A stretch of DNA of 64,000 bases from Thunnus maccoyii. Its lineage: Eukaryota > Chordata > Actinopteri > Scombriformes > Scombridae. This document shows positions 1-11,520 of this stretch, piece after piece. The notes beneath the pieces are model-generated. The model made no database searches. It saw only the letters and a list, made by a program, of their open reading frames with translations, and had not been told where the DNA came from. The DNA is taken from assembly GCF_910596095.1 (NCBI RefSeq), contig NC_056552.1:11203111-11267110 (forward strand), written 5' to 3'. The position numbers and the translations under genes are program-made. Within the stretch, counting starts at the first letter, position 1; every line of letters starts with the position of its first letter.

Positions 1-828
1 ATCAGGAAAGAGCTCACTGACACAGGATGTTAAAATAGCAAAGTTATGGCGAACAGGATGTGGGTTGAATCATTTTACTTCATTAATAAGCAAAAGTGAG
101 GAGCAAAACGCACATTAATTTTGTTGGAAATGTCATGGATGACTACTAGTGACTGCACATTATAAATGTGACTTTATTGAGTCACTGCTCAATGTAAACT
201 GCAGATGCTCTTTGCTTTGCTGTCAGAAATGGAAAAGTGTATCAAAGCTAAAGAGTCATCCCATAATCATTACATGCTGTTGTAGCATTAACCACCCCTC
301 AGTCGGTCAAATAACAATGCAACTGTCAGCTCTTGTGAATGTGTATTGTTGTGTAGTGAGTCTTTATATATATAGTTTATGTGTATGGCTGTCTTAACAA
401 CTTGTGTTAGTAGAAAAAAAACATTTTCAAGTGTGGGATTCAAGTGCTAAAGCTAAATACAGAGATCATCTGGAGGAAAAAAACTCAGTGCAGAGGATAG
501 CAGATGAATCTGACAGGGTCTCCAATTAAAAAGACTTTAGGAGCAAGCACAGAGCCCTCAGTGATGCTCCCAAACACCAGCAGCCACCTGGCTGTTTTCA
601 AAACTTTCTAATTAGTCTTATGCGTTTTGTAAAGTTTTGTTGTGTTGTAAGTGCATTTCTTTTTTGCAGTCTTAGTAAACTCTTTTTTAGAGATTTCTTC
701 AGCCTTTTGTAATTGGTTCTCTTTATTGTCTATACAGCTTAGTGCTAAATGCAGTCATGTCTTCAAAGTTCTTTAATAAACCACAGACAGAACTGTCTGC
801 TTATCAGGGTGCAGGGCATAAAAATAAA

Positions 829-1044
829 TCAAATGCTCCTCTTGCTCAAAATTCCTGGTGCTGTTGCTGCTCTAGGTGGTGTTGGCTGATCTCCGTCTTC
901 TTGTAATTCATGGTCATGGTAGTGAAGACACAGAGGAACTTGATATTCATAGGGTCCAAGAACTGTATCTCTTTTCACATTTGAAAAAAGCCAAAGCAAA
1001 AACATTTCTGTCACAGTGACTGGAAGTGTTTTCCATAACTGTAC
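829..1044 (-). other. chat: Remnant or strongly altered last exon of chat
   Basis: About 360 bases after the last good chat exon, the minus strand reads PVTVTEMF, which matches the expected start of the terminal ChAT exon (human VPTTTEMF). The normal splice acceptor directly before it is gone, and the conserved continuation (human CCYGPVVPNGYG) is absent in this frame. A shifted frame gives CFG and, about 18 codons later, LCV, close to the normal spacing to human FCI, but with a stop between them. An upstream AG before 1044 could splice in phase and give a 71-residue novel tail ending at the stop at 829-831. Without splicing, translation after FILSTSQ would end eight codons later. The likeliest reading is a decayed exon; an assembly error or a diverged tail remains possible. 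Confidence 0.5.
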
Positions 1045-1401
1045 CTCTGTTCACAAGAGGAGGAAGTTCAGACAGATTATAAGCAAAGCAGCAGAAGATT
1101 CACCAATATTCCCTCAACAGCAGCTCCTCTGTATTCTCTATCTTTGTGAAATGAGAACTCTAAAGCCAATTCATATTTCTGTTTTTATCTCTGTGTGTAT
1201 AAAGACACATGTTGAACTTGATGAGTCAGGGTTCTAGGGAAATATATGTATATATGGTACTACCTGTCCTTTATCAATCATGAGCAGAAATTTTAAGCAT
1301 CGAATTCTTATAAAACTGCGTTTGGGTTCCTTAGCCAGAGAGACCTTAAAGTAATAATTTGAAGAGAGAAAATGTTAGAATAGTTTGAGATCACATGTTA
1401 C

Positions 1402-4400
1402 CTGACTGGTAGAAAGGATGAATTGGTTACTGGCCAGATATGTCTCATCGCAGAAGATCTCTGGCTTCTCCATGTTGAGCTCCTTTGCGATCCTCAGAAG
1501 TCCAAGGAGATGATTGTCTATTGCCATTCCTGTAATAGCCTGAAAAACATGTTTTCCCTCAGTGCTAATGCAGCCTTTTCAGCAAGAGTCTCAGTATGAA
1601 CAGAGATGGGATTTACAGGCCCAGTCCTGCTTTGTGTAAAATATACCCTCCACCTTGACTGTCACAACAGAATTCAGATGTTTGCTGAACTTCCTGGGCT
1701 GCAGTTGGACCACAAACCATGTAGATATGTTTTGGATTGAAAGGGTACTGCACACCAGTTGTGACCTGTGCCTTTAAAGATTTTGAACAATAGCCCCACT
1801 GTGTATCCACCAGCTCCTTATTGTGATACTCCAACCAAAATGTATTAATTGATATCTTTTTTTCTGGCATTAAAACTATTGTTATCCATTGTAACCAATA
1901 TGTTTTTCAAGCTTACCGCAGCTGCTGCCCTCTGTGAAGAATGATCAAACAAAATTTCACTTTTGAAGTCTATAGGTGGTGAGTTTTTGACACTCAAAAG
2001 ATACATTTTGGGTTTAGAATCAGTTTAACATAATGTTTTAATGCTTACACATTTAAACTTTGTCTATGACACTGATCGAAAGCTGGTATGAAATACTTAC
2101 TGCAATTGTATAATTTGTCTGGGCATTAATTGCATCCCTCAATCGTTTAATTTTTTCTGAATCCTGCAAGAAAAGTGAAAAATAATTTAGTGAAAAAATG
2201 GAAACATGGGGCAGTTTTCACAAAAGTAATACAATACTGCTAGTAAATCCATTTTTCATAGAGCTGTTAAATCTGCGGGGAGATCATCTGCTTCAATAGG
2301 GAGACTGGGTTTGGCATGCTGAGGTAGCTGGTCGCACCTGTTTCGTCTGAGCGGGCTTGATGAGAAGTAATATGGGAGTTAGTCTGTCAAAGTGAGAAAA
2401 ATGACTCACGGTGAAAGTGCCCCTCTCATCTGTCATGGACTTCACAAAGGCCAGGGCCTCAGCAGTGGCTGAGCGAATATTATCTACCCGACCCTCTTGG
2501 AAACGCCGGATGGACGCACTCTCATAGGTGGAAACGAGCCTTCCATTGCATCTGAGATCACGACAAAAGCAATCATTGAAACATCAACATATTTGAAAGG
2601 GAATAGTAAGTAAATTTTTGTAAATTAAAATTTGAAGCTCTAGATCTGGGATGTGCTTTACTTGTAAAATGCGAGTTGTAAGGCAACTTGTATGAATGCG
2701 TCTGGACTCATCTTCTGCTTTTTGATGAATTCTTTTCCATAAACTTTAAACTTGAAAACATCCATGTCGAGATTATTCACCAGCCTGGAGGAGAAAGCAA
2801 AGACAATATGAGACCTAGTGTCTTTGGAAATACTTGGAATTGTTTGTAGATATGATTATGTGTTTTTTTGTTTGTGTGTGTCTTGCCTCTGGAGTCGGTC
2901 TCCAGATGCCGCTAAGAGTCCTTGGATGTGTGGGTTACATTTCCAGAGAAGTTTCCTTGGAGGGGGAAGCTCTCTGATGCTGGAAGATGTCACTATCTTT
3001 GATGGGGTCCCAGTTCTGTTGAGAACAACAACATTTAGATCTCCTTCACTGTTGACCTCAGCAGCATTCATTGAGAAAACAATATCTGATGTACAGTTAT
3101 ATCCTGCTGCAGTGGGCTGACTTACATATATTTCATCAGGTATTCCGAGCACTGCACCAGAACTATACCCTCAAAAGGTGAGTGCTCGCACACCACTCCA
3201 CATACGCCATCCATTCCTATAACAAACTGAGAGAAGACAGATTAACTAACAGGCCAAAGTCTCCGTCCATGCAGGATTAAAGTGCCATCAGCATGGTTTT
3301 ACCTGCATTGACTTGTCATACCAGCGGTTTGCCCCATTCCTCTCACGGCCGCCACCATGCAGCATCAGCAGGGCCCTGTTCGTATCATTGGGGTCCAAGC
3401 CATTGGGCTCATCCAGACACACCACACAGAGACAGCTTTCTATCAGGGCCAAAGAGTCCCTGTTGGTTTGATCTGGATAGAAGAGGTTGAGAGATCAGAT
3501 ATGTCTTGGTTTATTTCTCTGAAAACTGTTTACAGTTAGTTAAAACTTCTGAAAGTGAAGACATAAGAGCTGAGACCTTTCGTTAGTGCATCTCTCGCTT
3601 GTGCCCATTCTGTCCTTCCATCAGATGTCAGGATGCCAAAAGGAGGGAGTCTCTCCTCTGCGTTTCCTGCCATTTTCATGATTTTCTCCAGTTGGGATAA
3701 GATTTCTGTCTCGTTGAGCTGCTTGCTGTTTGCGACTACATCCAACACGAAAAACTAGTGAGAAAAATAGATTACAGAAACCATACAGTTCTTAACTATT
3801 CCATCATGTACTGTATCACAGGATGCAACTTTAGTAGGGAATATTTATGCTGAGATGTCTCCTTTATGTCAGAGCTTTATTGTTACTGTGGTACAGTATT
3901 TGAACCGCTGAGATAACAAGGGCACTAGTAATAATGACAGGGACTAAAAATGGCCAACTGCAACATAAAACATGGCTCCTCCGCTGTGATCAGTTAAAAA
4001 TGCGACTCAAGGAAGCTCTCAGACAGATTTAATCAACTGTAATTTAGTTAACTGCCCGTATCTCCATAGGGACAGGCCCTTATGTGCCATAGATTGATAG
4101 TTCCCAGAACCATTTCCAGGTGAGAGCTCCTCTTGTGCTGTCTCTCAGCCTTTTTCTCCATGTTAATTTAAAGGCAAAGCTAAATGAAATCAAAATGGTA
4201 GTAGCCTTGGACCTGCAGATGATGGCGGCACAGGTTTTATGCATCGATGGGAATCTCTATAAAGGACTATCAGTCAGGACTCAAAAACAATATGAGGGAA
4301 TGAGATGGTATCTGGCACAGACTACAGATTGTAGAACAAACTCACAAAAGTTAACTAGACCACCATTAAATCGAAGTTGTTTACATCAGTTGTGCTTGTA

Positions 4401-7400
4401 AACACCAGAAAAAAAGACTTCACTTTTGAATTATGATCAGTTGGGAAACTTACAAAATGCAGCTCTATAAAAAAGAAGTGGATACATTTGAAATACAATA
4501 CATATATGATGAAAATTGACTGATAGGTACTAGTATTTTTCACTAAAATAGGATATTTAGTCTAATGCCTGAATTTAAAGTCCCCACTCCAGTCAAATAT
4601 CTGTTTTTGTCTTTCAGTTGGATGTTGGAGCTTCACTGTGCAGAATGATGTATATACAGATGATGAATATTCCAAGTACATGTTACTTGGAAAAGAAAAC
4701 CTCTCGTATTCAGTACTGAGGTTCAACAGAGTGGAGAGGATCTTGGCTTTTTCGGTTAGATGCCCCTGTGATATCTGTAATACATTACATTCAAAGGTGG
4801 CACCAACAGAATAGATAACAAAATATATTCTGTAGCCAAATTAGATGTCCAGGAAAGTCAGAGTTTATCTGCACTAGAGGCCAGTATTGCTGCATGCAGT
4901 GGTAAATTCACCACATCTTTGGAGCACTTTGGTAAAAAAAAATCTTCAGCTGCATCTGTAGATAAACTTAATATAATGTTAAAACATCCTTAAATTCACT
5001 TATATTTTCTCTCACATGGACTGGACAGTGTCTTCACTTAGATGTCTGATGGAGTATGAAAAGTCTTCTCAGAGGCCAGTGTCCTGACCTGGTTCTTGCA
5101 CGCCACGATGATGTGCTCCGGCGCTGAGGAGGCCGCGTTCATCTGGACCTTCAGCGTGTCTGTCTTTAGCCCCGGGTAGCGGTAGGAGCTGAAGAGGCGG
5201 TAGTACTGCTCCATGCACAGAGGGGTCCCAGCCAGCTGGCCTCGGGCAAACTCCACAGGGAGCGCTCGCCTGAGAGACATTATTACACACATCATATTAC
5301 CTCTGACTCTCTTACTTGGTGACTTATTAGTATAGTTTGGTTTTAAATTGACTGACTGCACACTGGGGCCGTGGGGGTAACATAGATGAGGTGTGGTGCG
5401 TGCACAGACATGCAGGTGGAAGCTTAGGGTGCAGGGTGGCAGGTAATCCATTACAAGTTAAACTTACTCATCAACGAGAGCCTTATACTCCAACACTCCT
5501 CTGATGAGACGAGCAGCAAATCTTAAAAGAGTGAAAAGGATGAAATTAAAAAGGCGCAGGGTTTGCTGTATAAACACCAAACACACACATACAGTGGACT
5601 GGCAAGTGATTATAATTAGATGTACTCCCATCTCTCAAAGGACTAACAGTAATCACATTATGGTAAATTACTAGGATACAGTGGGTGAGCATGTGTGTTT
5701 ATCTGTGTCTGTGTGTGAGAGAGAGAGCCAGCCTGTATGTGTGAGTAGGCGGTGGGGGCAAATAGGGAAAACACAGAGCCCTGTCAAGTCTTATGTTGTA
5801 TGTCATTTGTCTTTGGTGTTATTACGTTCAAAGCCAGATCAATACAAAGAAGGCGGCCACAGAGCACCACACCCCTAAATGAGGCCTGACTAGCAGTCTC
5901 TGCGGAGAGTTTGGCCCTGTCACTCCCAATCTAATAAGTGGTCGTGTCAGTAGATTACCAGCTGCTTGGGGTGCTCTGGAAATATTCAGTTAGTGCGGCA
6001 CAAGCTGACAAAAGCTAATGGTGAGTTACAGGTCCGGGCGGACTGGTGTAATGTCTGGTGGACCACAGCTCATTTAATAATGGGCAGAGATTTGTCCAAG
6101 AGATGATGCCAGTGATTCTTTCCATGTCTGCTCTGATCTTAATCTGTGTCCATGTCTGCTGAGAAGAACATAAACCTCTCAGCAGCCACAGAACTGAATG
6201 ATATAATGTACAGTATGTTTTGTATTGTTAATATTGTTACTTTTCTTTACAGAAAAGTAAAATGAGCAATATCCAACCGTTGCTGTTCTCACTTAATTGA
6301 CATCTAAACCTCTGGACACATTAAATTGGTCTTCAAGCATTCTGCAAGTTACAATCTGTGTTGTTCAGTACATTCTGGGAGTTATTAGGTGACATTTATT
6401 TACTACCTTTTTCTCAATGACTTGAATTTTGTGAGAGAATGTGGTGTACGTGTTCAGCTTGAGGGTATTAAATGCAGGTTTGCACAGAGATAGGGAAGAC
6501 AGAGGGTTTCCATAAGAGTTGAAACGATTAATCTAATAATCAATTGACATAAAATTAATCTGCAACCATTTTGATAAAGGATTCATCTTTTTAGTAAATT
6601 TTTAAGCAAAAATGAATAATGTTCCAGTTTTCCTCAATTGCTTCTTTTTCTTGTCTATCCTGTAAGTGAAAGTAAACTCAGTATCTGTGGGAGTTGGACC
6701 GTTGGTTGGACAAAAGAAGCAACTGAAAATAATCGTATTCTTTGTAATTCTGTTGTATTGAGGCTACTAAAATGTTTTCCTTTCTTTTTTATCACCATTC
6801 AGTTGACAAAAAAGACATTTCACCTCAATCAAGTGACTCAATCTGAAATCTGACTTTTACCAGACGTTTACATGGCTGAAATATTTTCAGCTTTCAAACT
6901 CAGTTGATGAAAATCTTGATGTTCTGTTGCATTATTTACTGTAAGAAAGTATTATATATATTGTATATATATATATGTTCACAGTAATGTTTCTTCCCAG
7001 TGTAAAGTGATTTAGGATAAGATTTTCTTTTTAACTGCTCCTCTCACTGACTCTCACATGATTCTGTTGTTGCGCAGTAGAGTCTAGTTTGGATAACTTT
7101 TATCACTGTCTCTGGTACATCACAGAGAGGGTGGATACATTTTTAAAACTCAGTACATGTAAACATTATATAGTCTGAACAAAAGCAGAGCCAAAAAAAC
7201 TCCTAGCACATACCTGAGAGCATCCTTATGATCTCTGAATGTCTGCTTAGGAAACACCATGACAGGACTGGAGTTGACCGGTAGGGCCAACCTGTTGTTC
7301 AAGTACATGTCTTCCAGCCAGTAGTCATAGACCTGAGAAACACACATAGATGCTTTTTGAGAAATGTTGCTTCGTTAAGCGATTTGGACTCAAGTTATTA

Positions 7401-9377
7401 TCTTCAGAGTTGAGACCTGTGAGCAATGGAGTAAAAAACCTATTACAGTGTATCACTGCCAGATGAAAAGGAGAGTGGGTGAGAGCCAATGTGAGAGTGG
7501 GAGCGTGATAGATTTCACAGAGCTGGATGAGTTGTGGACTGACCGATCACCCAGACTCCGAGAGAGAGAGACTGAGGCAACAAAGGACAAACAGAGACTC
7601 CGATAAATCTTCATCGCCGGGTGTTTCACTGTTTTCAACTCTTATGAATGGGTTATATATTATATTATTTCAGGAACTTTGCCATCTTGGAGACAAAATC
7701 AGAGGGCATTTTCTTTTTAAAATAGCACAGATGCAAAGGTTCAAACATGATTATTACAAAAAAAGCACAAAAAAGATGATGCTGATTAAAAATACTGCAT
7801 TAGTAAAGCTCAAATTCATTATATCAGATCCTCTATAATAAATGTACATATTTTGTATTAAATAAAGAAAAACAGACATTTTATAATACTAAAGATATTC
7901 AATGATGAACATTAGGTAATGACTTTAATGAGTTTTCCAAATGAATATTCAATTAATTAGAAAAAAGGCGGAGAGGAGAAACATATCCAGTTACTCTTAA
8001 ATAACAATAAACCAAAATGTCTTTATTGATACAGGGGATAGAAAAATGTTGCATAGTTGGATATGTTTTTTCTTTTTTCTGTCTTTTTCCCAGTTTATGC
8101 ACCTTGATAAAATGAGGCAGCAGTGTTTTTTTTTATCTTGCATGATGTGAAAGTTTACCCAGTTGGTTGTCTTGTCCCTCCTCTCTAGAAGCTTCTTCTG
8201 GAGAACCTCTCCAGCACCTCCAGGAGCCCCAAACTTCTCCACAATGGCCTTTGTTTTTTTAAACTGCTCCTCCTTCACCAGGTGCTGGACACACTTCAGG
8301 TACGTGTCGAGGGTTTGTTTCAGTGGGGGCACAGGGACCTTTGGCAGCACCTGATGTCACAAAAACAACAGATTGGTATAAATAGTGATAATAAGTAATG
8401 AAAGGACAGCAGCTGTTCAGCATTTTAATGTTTCAGTTATTGTTAATCAGTGAGAGGGCCAAAGGGGTAAGATCTTTTTTTTATGCTTTTATTATTAGAA
8501 CCAGAGTTAATAATTCATCTTTAATGCTTCAAGGCCTATTTGCAAATAAATCCCATAGTCTTATGGGACTTGGAAATACTGTTGTATTTTTTTTAAGGAA
8601 GGAAGATACAAATTGATTATCTTTTGTGTCTGATGTTCGGTCATTTGCATACTGTTACTGTTAGTAACCGCAGCTGTTGATGTTGACCTGTGTGTTGGAA
8701 TGGTGAAATAATTTCTTGCTGTGGATTCTTGAAAATGGGAGAAGTATTTTTTTTTAAATGTATTTTAATTTTTTGCGCAAAGATGTATAAAATATTGCTC
8801 TGGAAAACAAACAAACAAAAATTGAAGACAGGAAGACCAAGTGGCAACTATACCACAGTAAACAATTCCCTTATAATATAATCTATCTTTAGCCAACCAA
8901 ACTGCAGTAAACAACTGGTTAAATTCCCATAAAATATAATCTATCTGTAGCTCAAATTTCATTAGATGACTAGAGAAATACAGAGGTGAAGTATGTCTAT
9001 TTTTTGAAATAAAATAGTTAAAATATGGGTGGTTTTGCTCCAGAGGGATGAAAGGCCTTCCATCAAATGTTCGCCCCTAGCGGTCAGTTAATGTTAGTGG
9101 ACCAGGAGCTGTCCGTGGTGCTGAACTTTTGCCAACTTCAGCACCATGGACAGCAGAAGCGCTCATTATTAAAAAAAAATCTTGAAAAAAAGTGAAGGTG
9201 TTTAGTATTTGTGCTAATATAAAGAAAAACACTTTCACTAAGAAAACAATGACATGTGATCATACTTGGCCGTCTCGGTCTCTGGCTGTCTGTTGCTCCA
9301 AAATAGGCATCTTTGCATTCCAGTCCAGTCAAGGGAAATGTGGAAACCCTCTAGAGATGGCTTGAGTTCAGCCTTCC
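1402..9377 (-). CDS. chat: Choline O-acetyltransferase, 13 coding exons; 3' end not intact
   Basis: This enzyme transfers acetyl from acetyl-CoA to choline in the cytosol of cholinergic neurons. Coding exons in transcript order are 9266-9310 (ATG at 9310; the exon extends to 9377 as leader), 8159-8350, 7214-7332, 5468-5521, 5089-5269, 3577-3754, 3303-3472, 3126-3226, 2887-3015, 2662-2784, 2410-2551, 2101-2163 and 1402-1539. They join in phase to 545 codons. The start MPILE is the start I remember for rat ChAT. Other matches are [25 protein letters not shown], the catalytic histidine in VCEHSPFEG (about residue 328), the CoA-side motif [13 protein letters not shown] and the STS motif in FILSTSQ at the end of the last good exon. 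The intron after exon 2887-3015 uses a GC donor. The family needs about 85 more residues; see 829-1044. It could be one of two teleost chat paralogues; I cannot say which. Confidence 0.93.
6516..6860 (+). repeat. Interspersed repeat, family A (GAGTTGAAACGATTA type), copy 1
   Basis: It begins GAGTTGAAACGATTAATC and contains AAAATTAATCTGCAACC, TTTTGATAA and GGACCGTTGGTTGGACAAAA. I recognise this from memory as a very common short interspersed element of percomorph fish. Two more copies in this window share these blocks. It lies in a chat intron. Confidence 0.6.
8856..8951 (+). repeat. Imperfect direct duplication in chat intron
   Basis: Two copies share CAGTAAACAA and then AATATAATCTATCT with TAGC at the end. 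They lie at 8856-8893 and 8905-8951; the second carries about 9 extra bases after the first block. Confidence 0.6.
9105..9125 (-). promoter_or_regulatory. RE1/NRSE (REST-binding) site, canonical spacing
   Basis: The minus strand reads TTCAGCACCACGGACAGCTC followed by C. This differs from the NRSE consensus I remember only near the 3' end. It lies in the first chat coding intron. REST represses neuronal genes, including the cholinergic locus, in non-neuronal cells. Confidence 0.88.
9137..9157 (+). promoter_or_regulatory. Second RE1/NRSE site, opposite orientation
   Basis: The plus strand reads TTCAGCACCATGGACAGCAG followed by A: an intact left half and GGACAGC right half with canonical spacing. 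It is 11 bases from the site at 9105-9125 and points away from it. Confidence 0.85.
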
Positions 9378-9977
9378 CTGCACGAAGCACGTTAAGACAT
9401 TTAAGAGAGAAAACAGCAAAGTAAAAAAAAATACAGTAAATAAAATTAGGGCCCACTGAGCTTTGCAGTTAGTGCTGTCTGAAAGTGAACCAGCAGGCTT
9501 CCATTCTTCATCATTTCGCAGCCTAATGTAATTTGCTGCATGTCCTTGAATTCCTGCTGCGCTGCATTGCTCACCACTGCAAAGAGATCTGCATCTTAAA
9601 AGCTCATTTTTATCTGTATTTCAGTCTTAAAAGGTTAGTTTTCCTCATGCGAAAGAAAAATGATGCCAATAAAGTAAAATTATTTGTAAAACATTTCAAT
9701 AAAAAAATGCCAATATCTTGAAACAAACGATTAACTAAAAATTACAAATCACTGAAATGTATTAAACTTTAAAACAAGTGAAATGATTAAGGACTTGCAA
9801 ACTTTTCAGTGTGTTTTCAGAACAAAGCGGACTTTTAAGTAGACTAAATGAGCTTTTATGGATGTATATTCTTCCTCGCTGTGCGCCAAAGAGGCTCATC
9901 CAGTAGGATGATAAGTTTTTAATAAACACAAAATCTCCTTTTTCGTTAATTGAAAGAGAGAAAAAAAGTTACCTTAC

Positions 9978-10150
9978 CTGATCAGTGTAGCACTCAAGTG
10001 GTCAGAGAAGTGTGTGGAAGATCACATTGCCTCCCACGTCCACGATGTGATATCCCATATTAGAGTAAAGCTCCGTTCGGGCGCTGGACTGGTCCCCCGT
10101 CCCCGCGTCTCGCCATACGGCTGTGACTCCACATTAAAGCGCGCCTTGGA
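9978..10150 (-). other. chat: Probable non-coding leader exon of chat (N/M type); 5' end estimated
   Basis: A consensus donor (CAG then GTAAGG) at 9972-9978 follows GC-rich sequence on the minus strand. It lies upstream of the acceptor at 9377 that opens the ATG exon. Two short upstream ORFs in this exon both stop before the donor, so it is leader rather than coding. The position between slc18a3 and the first chat coding exon matches the N and M leader exons of mammalian cholinergic loci. The 5' limit is a guess. Confidence 0.5.
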
Positions 10151-10249
10151 AAAAGATGCTGAAGGTGTTTGCGTCTACCTTCCCCCTTGAGGCAAAAAAC
10201 TCCTCCCATCGAAATCTATTCGCGGAACATATTATCTCACAGCCCCGCA

Positions 10250-10273
10250 CCCCACCCCACCCTCCCTCCCCCC
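10250..10273 (-). promoter_or_regulatory. G-quadruplex-capable G-rich tract upstream of the chat leader exon
   Basis: The minus strand carries five runs of three or more G (6, 3, 3, 4 and 4) separated by single bases. More G runs continue to about 10310. It lies just upstream, in the transcription direction, of the presumed chat leader exon, so it may be a promoter element of the Sp/KLF-binding or G4 type. Confidence 0.55.
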
Positions 10274-11520
10274 ACATCCACCCACCACCTCCCTACCCAA
10301 CCACCCCCTAAGTCCTGCGCGCTTTCTGCAGTTTCTGCCAGCCTGAGATGTGTCACAATTGCGGAGCTGGTGCCTGATTCCCCAAACTGTTGCGCTCTTG
10401 GATCCGGTCATCAATATATTTTTTGGTTTCCATTGTGTTGCTAATGTGCGCTCCATCTCCCCTTCCTGTGTGTGTTCGCTCTGTGACTGTGTAGCTTGTT
10501 GAAACAAGACTTCTGGAGACTCATTATTTTTCATTGATCAGAGGAAGTTTAATTATTTTTCATATATAATATAATGGAACTAAGATTATATTGTTTCCAA
10601 CCATGGTATTTGAATGCCTCTTGAAGAGCAATGTGGCATTTTGAATAACTTTTATAATCTGAATTCGTTACATTCATCCACTCGCACTTCTTTATTCTTT
10701 TCAACCTCGAAATAAAAAGGAAATCACCACCGTCACACTGATCCAAACAGAGATTTATTAAAACGACAATTGATAAATGAATACATATTTGTTCATCTTA
10801 AGGAGACTGACTTCATTAGCTACGTCTTGACAAAATGTTTCACACATACACGCTCGCGCGCACACACAAAAACACGCATACACACACACACTTTGCAGAG
10901 GTCCACGTATGTTTGAACAATTTACATTGTGCATACTTTATATCCACATATGTACAAAATCCATTTATTATGATACATTTAATTTCAAACAACAAAAACA
11001 TCTAAAATAAAATGATACCAAACAGGCCCACGTGTTACAAAATTAAAGATCACGAAATTTCGAAGAGCAAAAAAAGAAAATCAGGCCTTTGATGTGCAAG
11101 TAAAAAAAGTTTCTTCAGAGACTAAAAATATAGGCTATTTTTGTGTGTATGTTTGTGGAAGGGGGGGGAATGTGCTGCTTATAGTTGGTCCCATATAATC
11201 ATGTACGCACAGTTATCTATTTATACCTTTTTACAATACTCAGTTATACACACAAAGTCAACATTAGCTGATAGATCTCTCACAAAACTCCAGTTATACG
11301 TCCATAACAAACGCTACATAGACTTGTTCGACACAATGAAATCACAGTCAATAGAAAAAAAAAGACTTTGGATAAACGGGTCACGCAATCATGATTTGGT
11401 GATTGGGTGTTTATATTGCACATTGGTACTTAATCACTAGCCTATAACCTGCCTAACTCATATCCAAATCTCTCCAGGGGAATGTTTAAGGGGGAAGGAG
11501 GCGGTCAGAGTGTGGCCGGT

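Noticed and set aside
149-397. 82-codon cysteine-rich plus-strand frame
   Set aside because: Unordered low-complexity translation of AT-rich DNA downstream of chat; no supporting signals.
1613-1870. 85-codon minus-strand frame between two chat exons
   Set aside because: It has no similarity to ChAT, and the flanking exons 2101-2163 and 1402-1539 join in phase without it.
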